A DNA stretch of 64,000 nt from Casuarina equisetifolia (lineage: Eukaryota; Streptophyta; Magnoliopsida; Fagales; Casuarinaceae): contig CM052356.1 of NCBI GenBank assembly GCA_028551475.1, forward strand, positions 11,311,884 through 11,375,883, written 5' to 3'. The notes beneath the pieces are model-generated. The model was given only the letters and a program-made list of their open reading frames with translations, was not told where the DNA came from and ran no database searches. Position numbers and translations under genes: made by a program. Below, one piece after another: positions 24,180 through 38,014 of the stretch (position 1 is the stretch's first letter; each line of letters opens with the position of its first letter).

Positions 24180-26450
24180 GTTAAACTTAATTGTAAAAAT
24201 TACCATGGTGAGCATATTAGTAGGATCATCAAGAATAGATACCTTTTCCACCATGATCTTTCCTTCTAAAATAACTTCTTGAATGAAATGGTATTTGATT
24301 TCTACATGCTTTGACTTCTCATTATGTATTTGATCTTTTATAAGAGGAATTATACTTTGGTTATCCCAAAAGACTTCATTCCTTTCCTATTATTCCTAAC
24401 TTAATTACCAACCTAACCATATTACCTCTTTTATGCCTTCTACAATTTGATTTTTGTGACTTTTAAGTTTATTACTCCACCTAATAATATGAAAAGATAG
24501 CCCGATAATGATCTTTTATCCAAATTACTAGCACAATTTGAATCAACAAAGCCTAAAACTTTCTTCTCTCCATTTCTACTGAATACCAGTCAAAATTTTG
24601 TTGTCACTCTTAGATACTAACAAAATCCATTTTATAGTTAGCCAATGGCATTTTTCTTGTGAACTCATGAATCTAATGACTAAACTCATAACATGAGTTA
24701 AGTCTAGTCTTGTGTGCTCCACAACTAAATAGTTTTCATTCTTGCAACTAGAGTATAAGTCTCATTGAAATCAATTCACAAAATTTGTAAATAGCCCTTG
24801 CTTTGTATTTGAGTACCTTTCCATCAAGATTGAACTTCACTTTTTATATCCATTTATCTAACACAACAACAGGTTCTTAGGAAACAACTTAAAAGACCAT
24901 GTGTTATTCCACTCTATAGCATTCAATCCTCCTTCATTACATTAAACCACACCTTTTAAAAACAGCAGCTTCAAAACATTCTAGCTTAAGAGAAGTGAAT
25001 TTACAAGAATCATAAACATCTTCTAAGGACCTCATTTACACAAGTGAATGGAGTTTAATTCTACCTCAACTTGTAAGATAACTTTCATATTAGAATCCCT
25101 ATTAGAGGATGATGCTTCATACCAATTTCCTCTCAGTGCCAATTGCCTTAAGGTAGGAGAAAAGGAGGGAGTCTAGGATATATTTTCCCAAGGTACAAGA
25201 ACTATATTTGTTTCATTCTTTATCTATTTTCTCCTCATGGTCGATAACAATAGTTTTGATCACTCTATTTTCATTCTAATCCTAGTAGGCAGCTTCATCA
25301 AACATACCATCTCTACTCACTATCACTTTGTTTACTCCAAACTATATAATTAGTAGCCCTCTTACTACTCACTAAACCTAAGAATAGTGCCTTTCTCAAA
25401 CTTTGCCTTTTATTAACTAGGTTGCAGGACTTCCATTCAACAAGTAAAATACTGTGTTAACATCCTCCCTAAAAAAAAATTTGAAATTTTCTTCCCTTTC
25501 ATTATACTTCGAGCATCTCTATCACAATTTTATTCTTCCTTTTAGAATTACCATTTGCTTGAGTGTGTAACATATAAACAACAAAAAAATGGATTCCTTC
25601 TACATGTGAAGATGAATTCCTTCCCTAAGTTCCCTTTCTTTCAAAGGGGAAACTTCCTTTTGTTCTCATCCTTTCTATCTTTAATGTTGGTATCCCCCCC
25701 ATCTTAGTGGAATCTATCGTTACCCTTGTTTGAAAATTTGTTTCTATTATGGTTAAAGTCCTTTCTTTTAGAAACCTTTTTTTTGTGAGCCTTAAGGGAG
25801 AGACCAATAGATTATCTGTATCTCATGTTTCTTCTAAAGTGGTAACTATAAGATCAAACTTAGTAGTAAAGCCAATGAACATCTTATTTGAAATTATTTC
25901 ACCTAGCCTGCTTACCTATCCATTAATCCCGCTCATCCAAGCATAATAGTGAACTACCATTTCATCATCATGTACTTCTAAAATTTCTAGCAAAAGATTA
26001 AAGCTTCCAAGACTTTGTGTTGGGGTTGCCTTGGAATTCATTCTTCAACAAGTTCCAAGCCTCCTTTGCAGTTATATCATAGGTTTTCCTTTGTAAAGAC
26101 CTCATCCATAAAAGAGATTCTAACATAAACAATGCCTTTAACTCTTCTTGCTCCTTCATCATCATCTCATTTTCTGAGGCAGACAAAGTAGCCTAGCCTT
26201 CTAAAGTATCCAGGGTTCCTTTAATCCCTTCTACATTAGCTTGCTAAGTCCCTAGGAATTAAAATAGGTTTTCCTTTAATTGCCTAATGTAAGTGGTTAT
26301 CCCCACCAAACATCGGTAATGAGACATAAGTGAACTAGAAGAAGACAACTTAATTGAGACATGAAATGTACATTGTGTAGGCTTTCAAATGAAAAATTAG
26401 GGATAGAAACTCAACACCCAGTCAAAAGTAAACCTTCACTCTAATACCAT
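24180..26450 (-). mobile_element. Ty1/copia remnant, minus strand
   Basis: The minus strand reads as gag (25,620-26,330, with EAWNLLKNEFQGN and KFDLIVTTLEET), then degraded integrase and RT, and ends with the RNase-H tail near 24,300-24,180 (FIQEVILEGKIMVEKVSI and DPTNMLT, the usual copia pol terminus). A sequence complementary to TGGTATTAGAGTG at 26437-26449 is the methionine-tRNA primer site. TG at 26451 then marks the inner edge of the 5' LTR. Many stops; dead. Confidence 0.8.
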
Positions 26451-26499
26451 TGTCAAAATAGTTCAATCTCAACCCTAATTCAATCCTAGAACATACTTA

Positions 26500-26886
26500 T
26501 GATGAAACCTTAATAAGACAAACAATTTTATAGGTGAATGTCGAGGGATCAATCAAGAACAAATAGAAACATCTTTCACAGCCCCCTCCCATTCCTTTTT
26601 ACAATCTCTCAATTATTCTCTCATGATTCCTAATAATGACCAGAGTGATCTTGAACTTACATTTGTTATTTATCTACAATGAATGGATGGGACCTTTCCT
26701 TCTAAGATAGCTATGTAGTTTTAGCCACCTATGTCTCCCTCTTCATTCTTCTTCCTTTTCTCCAATGAATCTACTAACATGTCTTGTTGCTTTTCCAACT
26801 TGTTCCCATGTCACTTGTTTCCTTTTTCCGTTACACTACCTCTAAAAGTAATCGATTAGGACTCACATCACCTCTATCTTGTAACA
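26500..26886 (-). repeat. 3' LTR of minus-strand gypsy element, left border approximate
   Basis: It aligns with about 31,640-32,007: shared CCCATTCCTTTTT, CACCTATGTCTCCCTC and CATGTCTTGTTGCTTTTC. The inner end at 26886 is fixed by the adjacent purine tract. The outer end could lie anywhere from 26451 to about 26,560. Confidence 0.65.
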
Positions 26887-29800
26887 TTCCTTCCTCCTTA
26901 TTGAGAATCTTGTCCTCAAGGTTCAAATGAGGAAATCTTACTTGCATTTATTATAAATCTTCTAAAGTCACTTTTGTAAAAGATAGGCCCTACTAGTGTA
27001 TTAGAATCTATTTGCAACCCTTTACTATCTTGCTATCCAATACTACTTGAGTTAAAGCAATCAACCTATTCTACTACTTGAGATATGCAAGCAATTGCAT
27101 TTGCACCGCTACAGATGGCCCAATAAACTTCTTAAGTCGAGAAACATGAAAAACAACATGAATATAGAAGTCCTCTAGTAACTTCAAATGGTATGCCATT
27201 TCCCCTACATGTTGCAAAATTTAAAAAGGTTTTTATAATAAGTAGACAACTTATTTCCCTTTCTTACCTATAAGGCTATAAATTCATATAAGTGAAATCA
27301 CCTACCTTAAACTTCACCTCCTTGTGTTATAGATCATAATAGTGCTTCATGTAGTTTTAGGCTACCTTTAATCTATCTTTTAGCACCTTTAAAACCTTAT
27401 CTATGTTTTGCAACACCTTGTCCATTGAATTCATTGTTATTATTCCTAGGACATAGGGTAATAAAATGGGAAATTTACATCCATACATTATTTCAACTGG
27501 TATCATACTTGTAGCCCATAGACGCTAAAGTTGTAATAGAATTATGTCCAAGGCATACCCACTCCTTAGGTTGATATGACATAAAACCTCCTAAATACAT
27601 TTCCATTGTCCTATTCACCACTTTATGTTGTCTATCAGTCTAAAAATGATAGGAAAATGAGAAATTGAATTGAATACCTTGAAGCTTAAAAAGTTGCCAC
27701 CAAAATGCATTAGTGAATACAGCATCACGATCACAAACAATGGTTTATGGCACGCCATATAATTTTAGTATGTTCTCATAATAAGCTTGAGGCACCAACA
27801 TTGTTGTGTAAGGATGTGAGAGTGGGATAAAATGCACCATTTTGGACAACCTATCTAACACTACCATGATGCTTGTCTTCCCTTTAGAAGGAGGCAATCC
27901 TTCAATAAAGTCCACTGATACATCTATCCATATTTTTTCTACTATTGGCAGGGGTTGTAAAAGTCCACTAGGTTTGGTGTTCTCCCACTTATTCAATTAA
28001 TAAGTGTCACATTGCCTCACTTGTTCCTTCACATCTATAAACATCCTTTTCCAAAAGAAAATGGTCTTCACGCTTTGTAAGGTTTTAACATATGCCTCAT
28101 GGGTGGCAAAATGCATTTCTTGTAGTAAAACTGGAATAAGGTTAATTCTAGCTAGTAAATAGATACATCCTTTATAGAAAAGCGCACCCTCACAAAACTC
28201 CTAAAAGTCTTCTACTTTTCCTTCTTTAATCTTTCTGATTAACTTTAAAGCTTTTAGATTACTAGCAATCTTTTCTCTAAATGTTAAACACCTTGGTACC
28301 AGCTTAAAGATAGAATGATGCTCTATCAATTTGTAGCTCCTAATTGAAGTTTGGATTACTTCCCTACCTAACCCTTTATTCCTGATCAAAACCATTGTAT
28401 ATTGAAATTGTTTCATAGTCATCTTATAGTTCTCCCACTAGAAAGCTACTCTAAGTTTCTATAATGTCTTACAATGCATCTCTACTTGAGATTTGGCTTT
28501 AACTTTTTCTAACTACAGTACTTGAGTTGCAGCTGCTCCTCTTTTTTCCTCTACCTTGGCGATCTCCTCCTTCCTAGATAAGGCATCTACTTTAACATTC
28601 TCTTTCCCATGCTCATATCTAATCAACTTTATTAACCAATTCTATTATGTTAAAGTGGTAACTTTCTAATCCCACAAGTATTTAAGGCTCCTCTAATCTA
28701 TCTTAACAATGAACTACTTCCCTAACAAATATTACCGCCACTTCTAATCCCTTAAATGGACAGAAGTGTATACCTCCCATTCAAAGCATGGTTGAAATAA
28801 GCCACTAGTTTATCCTCTTGAAGTAACACTACTCCAATACCACTACTTTAGGCATCACATTCTACTATGAAAGGAAAAGAAAAATCCAGTATATGCAAAA
28901 TAGAAGCCTTTATCATTAACTTCTTTAATTCTAGGAAAGCCATCTCTATCGTTACATTCTAAGTGAAATTATTCTTCTTCAAAAGTTCTATCGATAGTGC
29001 TACCACTTTTCTATACTATCTTATAAAATTCTTGTAATAAACTGTTAAGGTCAAAAACCCCCATAAGGACTTTTTCCAAGGCACTAACAATTCCAACATT
29101 GTGAAAATATTTTCTAGATCCAACCTAATTCCTTCTTAAAAAATTACATGTCCCAAATACTATATGGACATTTCTCCAAAACTACATTTCTCAAGCTTAA
29201 TAAACAATTAAAGTTGTTATATGACATAACACTATTTTGACATGTATTAACTAGTTGTCCCAACTCTTGCTGTAAATCAAGATATCATTAAAAAAAACTA
29301 AAACAAACTTTCTAATAAACTCCAAGAATACCTAATTCATTAGACCTTAAAATGTAAATGGGGCATTCTTAAGTCTAAATGACATCATTAGAAATTTGTA
29401 ATGACCCAAAGGAGTTTAAAAAGTTGTCTTTTCAATATCTACCGAATCCATCCCTATTTGGTCGTAACCGAATCACAGGTCTAGCTTGGAAAAATATCTA
29501 GCTCCATGGATTTTTTCCAATAATTCATCCACATTTGGAATTAGGAATTCATCTCTGATAAAGTGACTTTCAAGTTTCTATAACCTACACAAAATCACCA
29601 AGAGCCATCCATTTTGTTTACTAAGAAGACTAGAGATGAAAATGGACTACTGCTAGGTCTTACTATACCTTCCTTTTGTAACTCCTTAACTAGTCTTTCA
29701 ATCTTTTTTTTTTTCAAATATGGATACCTATAAGGCTTTGATGTTATTGCCTTTACCCCATCTTTAAGTGGAATTTAGTGGTCTTTTGTCTTGTTTGGGA

Positions 29801-31511
29801 TAACCCATGTGGTTTTTGAAAAATTTTATAGTATTCACTCCTTGTCTACTATAACTCTCCATTATACACTTATTTTGTTGATCTCTTCCCCACTCTTAAT
29901 GTATAGAAACACTCTCAATAACTCCTTCCTAATGTCTTTGCCAAATTGATTTTCATCCACCACTTGGTTAGGAATAATTTTCTCCTTTCAACTCCACCTT
30001 CTTCCTTCTTAAAGTAAATTCCATCTTTATACAAGAAAAACTCTATAATTTATCTCCCAATCTTTATCAACCACTGTGTTCCTAGAACCACTCCTAGCCC
30101 TTGCACCAGCAGGATATAAAAATCAGCACACATTCCATTCCCTTACAAGTCAATATCCACCCCATTTCAAATTCTCCCAACTAAATACTTGTTCTTCATT
30201 TGCCACCACTAGCTCAAACCTCTATTTCACATTTGTCTGCAATTGTAACTTGGTAGCTATACAATTATTTATAAAGTTATAGGTGTTCCCCGAGTCTATA
30301 AGGAACACTACTTGGATCCCATGTCTCCTTATACTACCAACTATTCTCATAGTTTGTGGTTTCTTAGCTCATGAGATAGCCTTTAATGAGATTAATTGTA
30401 ATTCATCCTCCTTCACTCTCACTTCATTCTCCTGCACCAACGTTATAGGTTCCCTTCTAACTACCTCCCAACCAACCTCTTCCCTAGACTTAACACCGTC
30501 CAACAAAAACAACTTCCTTCACCTATGTATAAGAGCAAAACATTCATCATAATTAAAACATAAACCTTTGGCCTTTCTCTCCATTATCTTTGCAAGTGTT
30601 AGGCTTTTTATCAATAATGGAGTTCTAGCTAGTCTTGGATTAAAGGTTTGTTATTGCCTAGGTCATGGAATAGTGGGGATCTTATAAGAGTTGTCAGTAA
30701 TCTTGTATAGTTTGACATATCCAATAGCAAAGGATAGTGTTAGGTGTTTAGTAGCCATAACATCAATTTTAATCCATTCCTTTTAACTGACTAACAAAGA
30801 TACTAACTTGTTAAATAGTAGATAAAGATTCCACTCACATCAATAAATAAGAAAATTCAGCTTGATAGGATTCAATAAAGCCAATTTGTTGAAGTCTTAC
30901 CAATTCCTCATAATTTCGTTGAATTTGGTGGGTCCAAATCTCTCTAAAAGCTCCACTATCAACTCTTCCTAAAGATATTGTGTGCCTTAGATGACCATTC
31001 TTAGCTAGTTGCAACATCACTTAAGCATCGCCTTCCATATTCCAAGATGCAATTGGAACTCATTCCTTTATAAGAGTCTGATTAAAGGTAACCAAAAAAC
31101 TATTCAGCCCACATTATCCAATCGAATGGATCCTTTTGCCCATCATATCTAGGAAAATCAAAGCAAGAGGCCTTTTTGTTATATGATTGGAGTTGGAAGT
31201 ACTCCCTTCTTACATTCCTCTTCTTAACACCTTTCCTATCAAAGACTCACCCTCTTCCTAATAGACCTCAGCTTGAATGGAATCGATCTTGTGATTCATA
31301 GCAGCCAACATTTGTTGAAACATTTTGAATTTAGCTTCTAGCTTTCGATCGATGTCCCCGTTTTCATTAGTGTTCTAATTGTGTGCCATATTTAAGATTA
31401 CATCAAAGCGATCAATGGGTCTAAGCAACAAAACCAATTTGGTGCAGTTTGGGTTAGACTATGCAGTAGAATCGGAGATTGAAAGACTCTAAAAGCCTTG
31501 GATAGGGACCA

Positions 31512-32007
31512 TGTGATACAGCCTAGAGGTTGGACTAGGAAATCCTAATCCATCCACTTACCTCTTTGTTTCTTCTTCCTTATCATTAGGAAATCAAAAG
31601 CTATATATACATTCAAACATCTCCATATGAGGGAGACACCTCTATAAACATTCAACAAGAATACTCTTTGATTGAAATGAAATAGTAAGCTACCCCTCAT
31701 AACCCCTTCCCATTCCTTTTTCCAATTTCTCAACCATTCTCTTGTGATTCCCAGTAACAGTCGAAGTGATCTTGGCCTTACATTTGATATTTCTCTACAA
31801 TGAACAGGTGGGATCTTTCCTTCTAAGGCAATTACATGGTTTTAGACACCTATGTCTCCCTCATCATTCTTCTTCCTCTTCTCCAATAATCTACTAGCAT
31901 GTCTTGTTGCTTTTCTAGCTTGTTTCCCACATCACTTTCTTCCTTCTTCTACTACATTATCTTTGAAAGTAATAGATTAACATTCATGTCACCTTTCTCT
32001 TCTAACA
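31512..32007 (-). repeat. 5' LTR of minus-strand gypsy element
   Basis: It begins TGTGATACAGCC and ends TCTAACA in plus-strand terms. The outer end is supported by the match to the left LTR end. The inner start is chosen because TG abuts a TGGT-like primer-site word on the minus strand. Confidence 0.6.
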
Positions 32008-32748
32008 TTTGTAACTCCATCCTCATGCCATTCAGTGTACAAAATAACTTAAGTGGCATGGCTAGTGGACCTATTTTAACAAAAACATCTATATATTCTA
32101 AACTATTCAAATACGGAGCCAACTAATTGCACATTTTTGAATATTAGTCACATTAATTGTATTTTCACTAATAAGTAGGATAGCTTATAAACAGAAGATT
32201 AAATGTAATATTTATAGTTTGGAATACACCTAGAATTCAATAATGTTCAAATCTTTTTTCTTGTCCTATGTTCTTTCTTATGTATTATTCCTAACTTTCT
32301 TCTTTATCAAGATAAAAAGGGAAAAAATGCAAATAAAGAGATAAGAAGCAATACACAAAAAAAAAAATGGCAGTATGAACACTTACAAAAGAAAAGTTCA
32401 ATTCCTATGACAAATGTTCATGTTTTTAGCTAAGATTGAGAAAGTTAGGAAAAACATAGGATGAATAGAAAAGCAAAAAGGTTAGACAAGAAATCTTTCT
32501 TGCTTGTTGCTAGACCAAGACATCAAGATAATGCCATGTGTACCACAAGATAAGCCTAAGCCATGCCAACGCATTTACAACATGTGTATACCATCACCAA
32601 TCCTACAATCAACAAAAGTTAATTATGAATCTCAAGAATTAATTTATTACCAACAATTAAGGAAATGAGAAAGGAAATCATTAATGCATAATGATCTAGA
32701 ACAACAAGGATTTCTGAAGAAAGGAAAATGAACTAAATCTTCTCAAAA
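32008..32748. other. AT-rich gap between retroelements
   Basis: No coding similarity is seen. It may include the remainder of the copia LTR interrupted by the gypsy element, but I cannot show this. Confidence 0.4.
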
Positions 32749-32945
32749 TGAGTCAATCATATTTGAATTCAAAGGTTTTCCATATCTTGCTCACTTATTG
32801 GAATCTAAGAACAAATATTTTTCTTGGTTATGTAATTAATGATATCTTGTAGCCTACCAATATAAATGTACTAAAAAGACATTGTAAAATACATACAGAG
32901 AATAAAGGTTATATAGAATTCCTAAGACTCCTTTTATTTTCTAAC
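32749..32945 (+). repeat. 5' LTR of copia A
   Basis: Begins TGAGTCAATCATATTTG and ends near TTTTCTAAC. It matches 42537-42734 with scattered differences. Confidence 0.8.
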
Positions 32946-33198
32946 TTGATATCAAAGAGCCATCGTCAAAAGTTTCTTCTTTTTTTTTTCTAATCCCACC
33001 ATGCCTACCATTCTTACTAACATTCATGTCACTACCCACTCTCTCCCACCACCAATCCCTATAAATCCTTCCATTCCTGAACTTAGAGTTCGACTTGACA
33101 TAACCAACTATCTCATTTAGAGGGCTCATATTAAGCCTTACCTTGAAGCAAACAAACTCCTTGGTGTCATGGATAGTTCCTTTCCATGCCCACCAAAG

Positions 33199-33890
33199 TG
33201 AAGGGAAAAACGACGTATAAAGTTTCCCACTTTGATTGAACCTATGAGGAAATACTAAAACACCAACGATGTATTTGAATTACAAGTAAAATAAAAAAAA
33301 TCACAATCAACACAAAAGAATTTCTACGTGGAAAAACTCCTCCAATGTGATGGATAAAAAAACCACGGGACCGATCACGGAGTCCACCCAAATCTCCACT
33401 ATATCAATCGTTAGGTTACAACCCAATCAAGTCCTTAACAATAGCAACAGGACTAAGATTCACTGATTCAACAATAATAGAATCACCAATAAATAGTGAA
33501 GAAACAAGTTGTAAACAACAACTTAACCAAGAAAAAGTTAGAGAAATATCATCCAGATTTTTTACCACAATCTGCTAACTTCAAGAGCTCCAAACGACGA
33601 TCCAACCGTTCATAATGAAGAACACCCAATCCCAAACCTGTTGACAAAAATTCAGCTCAATCGGACCACAGATTGACCTTGATCAGATGTTTAATCAACT
33701 GCTGCGTAGGGCCTCTAATTCTTGTGAAATTTTGCTCTTTTATTTTCTCTCACTCTTTTTTTCTTTTGACAGCCACTCACCTCTTCTCTTAAAGAAAAAC
33801 CCCTATATTTTTCCTTTTAAACCTTAGGGCCACATTACCCTAATTGGACCCAATAATAAGTCCCCGAATATGGGCTGGACCAACCCAACA
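33199..33890 (-). repeat. 3' LTR of copia B
   Basis: 692 bp. It differs from 38015-38705 by a modest number of scattered, mostly transition-type substitutions, so the element is younger than its host copia A but not recent. Confidence 0.95.
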
Positions 33891-33929
33891 ATTCTCCCCC
33901 TCCAGCCTAAATGAGGGAGATTCCACATG

Positions 33930-36900
33930 TCCATTTCTCAAGCACAATCCAAACCAGCCTCATGCCGACAAAACTCAAACTTTTCTCACCATAGAGCCTT
34001 TGTCATCATATTAGAACCATTATCCTCAGTATGTACCTTTTCAAGTGCAACCTCTTTAGTTTCCATGATATCTCGTATCCAATGATACCTTACATCGATA
34101 TGCTTTGATCTTTGATGAAACGTAGAGTTCTTAGCAAGACGTATAGCACTTTGACTATCACAAAATAACACATACCTTTCTTGCACAAAACCAAGTTCTT
34201 TTATGAATTTCTTCATCCAAAGTAACTCCTTACATGCTTCTGTTGCTGTAATAAATTCTGCTTCCGTTGTAGATAGAGCAATACATTTTTGTAATCTTGA
34301 TTGCCATGCCACAGCTCCCCCTGAAAACTTAATCAAGTAGCCTGAAGTAGATCTTCTATTATCAATATCTCCTGCCATATCAGAATCTGTATATCCCACA
34401 AGAATAGGCTTATCACTCCCAAATGAAAGTTTCAAACTAGAAGTGCCTCGAAGATACCTTAGAATCCACTTCACTGCATTCCAATGTTCTCTTCCAGGAT
34501 TAAAAGTAAATCTGCTAACTTCTCCAACTGCATGAGCTATATCTGGCCTTGTACAAATCATTGCATACATTAAACAACCAACAGCCGAAGCATAAGGAAC
34601 TCTTTCCATATCTTTTCTGTCTTCCTCATCTACAGGACATTTTTTCTTACTAAGCTTAAAGTGTGTAGCAAGAGGCGTGCTCACCACTTTAGCTTTATCC
34701 ATACAAAACCTCTGAAGCACTTTCTTGATATACTTTTCTTGAGACAACCACAACTTCTTGGCTTTTCTGTTACGACTAACTCTCATACCAAGAATTTGCT
34801 TCACTGAGCCTAAGTCTTTCATTAAGAATGACTTACTTAACTCCTGCTTCAACTTTTTAATTCTTGCAGCATTCTTACCAACTATAAGCATGTCATCTAC
34901 ATAAAGTAATAGAATGATAAAGTCATCATCTAAGAACTTCTGCACAAACACACAATGATCAAAATTTGTCTTCTTATAGGCTTGCTCTCCCATAAAAGAC
35001 TCAAATTTTTGATACCATTGTCTCTGTGCCTATTTTAAGCCATATAAACTTTTTTTTAGCTTGCAAACATAGTTCTCTTTACCTTTTTCTTTAAAACCCT
35101 CTGGTTGCTCCATATAAATTTCTTCATTTAGGTCACTATGAAGAAAAGCAGTCTTTACATCCATTTGCTCAATTTCAAGATCAAAACTGGCAGCCAATCC
35201 CAAAACCACTCGAATTGAGGACATTTTCACAACATGTGAGAAAATCTCATCATAATCAATTCCCTTTTTCTGATTGAAACCTTTAACAACTAGTCTGGCT
35301 TTGTGTCGGGGTTGTGAAGAATTTTCATCATGCTTCAATCTATAAATCCAACGATTCTTCAAAGCTTTCTTGCCCTTAGGCAATGTCACCAACTCAAATG
35401 TTTGATTATCATGCAAAGATTTCAACTCATCTTGCATTGCATCAACCCATTTTTTCTTATCCACATTCTCTGCTACTTCTTCAAAGCTCTCAGGCTCACC
35501 TGCATCAGTCAACAATATATACTCCTCAGTAAAGTATCTAGAGAATGGATGGCGATCTCTAGTAGACCTCCTCAATGGTGGAACTAAAGATGGATTCTGC
35601 TGAACATCAACAACATTATCTATCTGAGTGTCACTATTATCTACACCCTGTTGGTCATTCTGAATTTGATCCTGAACATCATGCTGAATATCACTCTCAA
35701 CTTGTTCTGGCAACTGTCGCTGTAAATCATTTGAAGGAATTAGATCAATATCAATACCAATCTTAGAGCCTTGTGACATATTCTTCTCACTCTGGCCAAT
35801 ATCTGTCATATTTTGATTCTCAAAAAATACAACATCACGACTCCTCACAATTTTCTTCACAGCTGGATCATAACACCTGTAGCCAAATTCATCAGAACCA
35901 TAACCAAGAAATATACATTCTCGTGTCTTGACATCTAACTTAGACCTCTCATCCTTTGGAATATGAACAAATGCTTTGCAACCAAATACTCTTAGATGGT
36001 TATAGGAAACATCCTTGCCAAACCAAACTCTATCTGGCACATCACCATCTAAAGCAACAGTTGGAGATAGATTGATAACATAAGTTGTTGTAAGTAATGC
36101 CTCACCCCAAAATGTCTTTGGCAAGTTAGCATTTGAAATCATGCATCTAACTCTCTCAACCAATGTCCTGTTCATTCGTTCCGCTATACCATTCAACTGA
36201 GGTGTTTTTGGAGGTGTCTTTTGATGTCGAATACCATGTTGCCTACAATACTCATCAAATGATCCAATGTACTCACCACCATTGTCTGATCGAATGCATT
36301 TCAACTTCTTTCCAGTTTGCCGCTCTACTGAAACTTGAAACTGCTTAAACACATCTAGCACTTGATCTTTTGACATCAAAACATAAACTCAAACCTTTCT
36401 TAAGTAGTTATCAATAAAGGTCACAAAGTAGGATGCTCCACCAAGCGTCCTCGGGTTAACTGGGCCACAAACATCTGAGTGTACTAACTCCAATAAATCT
36501 GATTTTCTTGAAGGAGGGTGACTATAGAATGAAACTCTTTTCTGTTTTCCAGCTAAACAATGTGCACACTTCTCAAGTTTTGCACTCTTAATCCCAGATA
36601 ACAAGTTCTTCTTTGCCAACATATTCATGCCCTTCTCACTCATGTGACTTAACCTTTTGTGCCATAAAGCACTTGCATTCCTATCTTCCACTACATTACA
36701 AATGTTCTTGGAAATCTTGGCCTGAAATAAATACAAAGAAGACTCTTTCTTGCCTCTAGCAATAACTAATGAACCCTTAGTAAGTTTCCATTGTCCATTA
36801 TTGAAGATATTGCAAAAACCTTCATCATAAAGTTGTCCTGTAGAAATCAAATTCAAGCGAATTTCTGGTACATGTCTAACATTCTTGAGAACCAACTTAG

Positions 36901-37963
36901 ATCCATTATGAGTCTCCAAGCATACATCTCCCATACCTGCAACTTTAGCCAAGCAATCATTATCCATCTTCAATGTGCCAAAGTTTCCAGGATTATAAGA
37001 AGTAAAGAACTCTCTCTTGGAAGTAATATGAAGAGAAGCACCACTATCAATTACCCAACTTGTCTCATTGCTTGCAAAATTTACATTATCATCATAGCAC
37101 ACAATAACAAGTTCATTAGTAACTGCTGCAACTCGATCATTATCATTGTTGTCCTTCTTCTCCTCACTTTTATTAACTTTCTTCTTCTCATTTCTACCTT
37201 TACCATTTTTCTTTTCATTTTTCAGCTAGAAGCAATTTTTCTTGATATGACCCATCTTGCCACAATGATGGCACTCCACATTTTTATGTCATGATCTAGA
37301 CTTACTTCGACTTTTGTTATAACCTCTCGGACCTCTACTATGACTTCTCCCCTTATTTTCAACAACCAAAGCTTCAGAATAAGACAAAGAACCCTGACTC
37401 TTTCTTCTCATCTCTTCATTCAACATACTAGTCTTGGCAAAATCCATAGTGACAATATCATCGGGAGCAGAGTTACTCACTAACATACGAAATGTTTCCC
37501 AAGATTCTGGTAAAGTATCAAGTAACCAAAGTCCTTGTACTTCATCTTCAAACTTCATATTCATGCCTGAAAGTTGATCTAACATTCCCTGAAACTCATT
37601 CAAATGATCAGATATGGATTGCCCATCTTTGTATTTCAAGCTAATAAGTTGCTTCATCAAATACATCTTATTATTTCCAGTCTTTCGAGCATACAAAGAT
37701 TCAAGTTTGTTCCATAGAGTCCGAGCATGTGTTTCTTTACTAATGTGATTCAAAACATTCTCATCTACAAATTATCGAATGAACCTGCATACAATTTTAT
37801 GCTCAAGAGTCCAATCGGCCTCACTCATGTTATCTGGTCTAGTTTCACTAAACACCGGTAAGTGCCAACGCTTCACATAAAGCAAATCTTCCATCTTACC
37901 CTTCCAAACATGATAGTTTCTTCCATTCAAACTAATCATCCTATTAGTGCTTAGTTCCATCAT
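33930..37963 (-). pseudogene. Copia B gag-pol, one frame with six premature stops
   Basis: Starting at the gag methionine (37963), a single frame without frameshift covers gag, a CCHC zinc knuckle (37280-37230, CHHCGKMGHIKKNC), protease (DSGAS near 37045), pre-integrase zinc motif, integrase (SDVCGP near 36470; DNGGEYIG near 36275), RT (LLYVDDMLIVG near 34890) and RNase H (CDSQSAIRLAKN near 34160). Premature stops lie at 37772, 37289, 37226, 36389, 35030 and 33986 (lowest base of each codon). By context each is explained by a C-to-T change on one strand. Catalytic motifs remain. The likely natural stop is near 33930. It resembles Tork or TNT1-type polyproteins. Confidence 0.93.
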
Positions 37964-38014
37964 TCAATCAAATCCAGAGATAAAACAACCACAACCTAAG
38001 CTTTGATATCACTC

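Larger units (their letters stand above)
26451..32007 (-). mobile_element. Ty3/gypsy element, minus strand, decayed
   Basis: Minus-strand fragments in gypsy order: gag start near 31,390, gag core 30835-31020 (NYEELVRLQQIGFIESY), a zinc-knuckle remnant near 30,560 (KGLCFNYDECFAL), RT near 29,500-29,300 (KLDLRFGYDQIG, then LVFFNDIL), and integrase 27745-27996 (IWIDVSVDFIEGLPPSKGKT). The LTRs share a TCTAACA or TGTAACA end at 26886 and 32007. A purine-rich tract AAGGAGGAAGGAA (on the minus strand) sits just inside the left LTR. The proteins resemble the young element at 48337. The left LTR border is uncertain because the element seems to lie in or against the LTR of the neighbouring copia remnant. 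Confidence 0.82.

Noticed and set aside
36791..37294. 167-codon plus-strand frame with hydrophobic stretches
   Set aside because: It is antisense to copia B gag and protease. The hydrophobicity comes from complementing Lys-rich codons.
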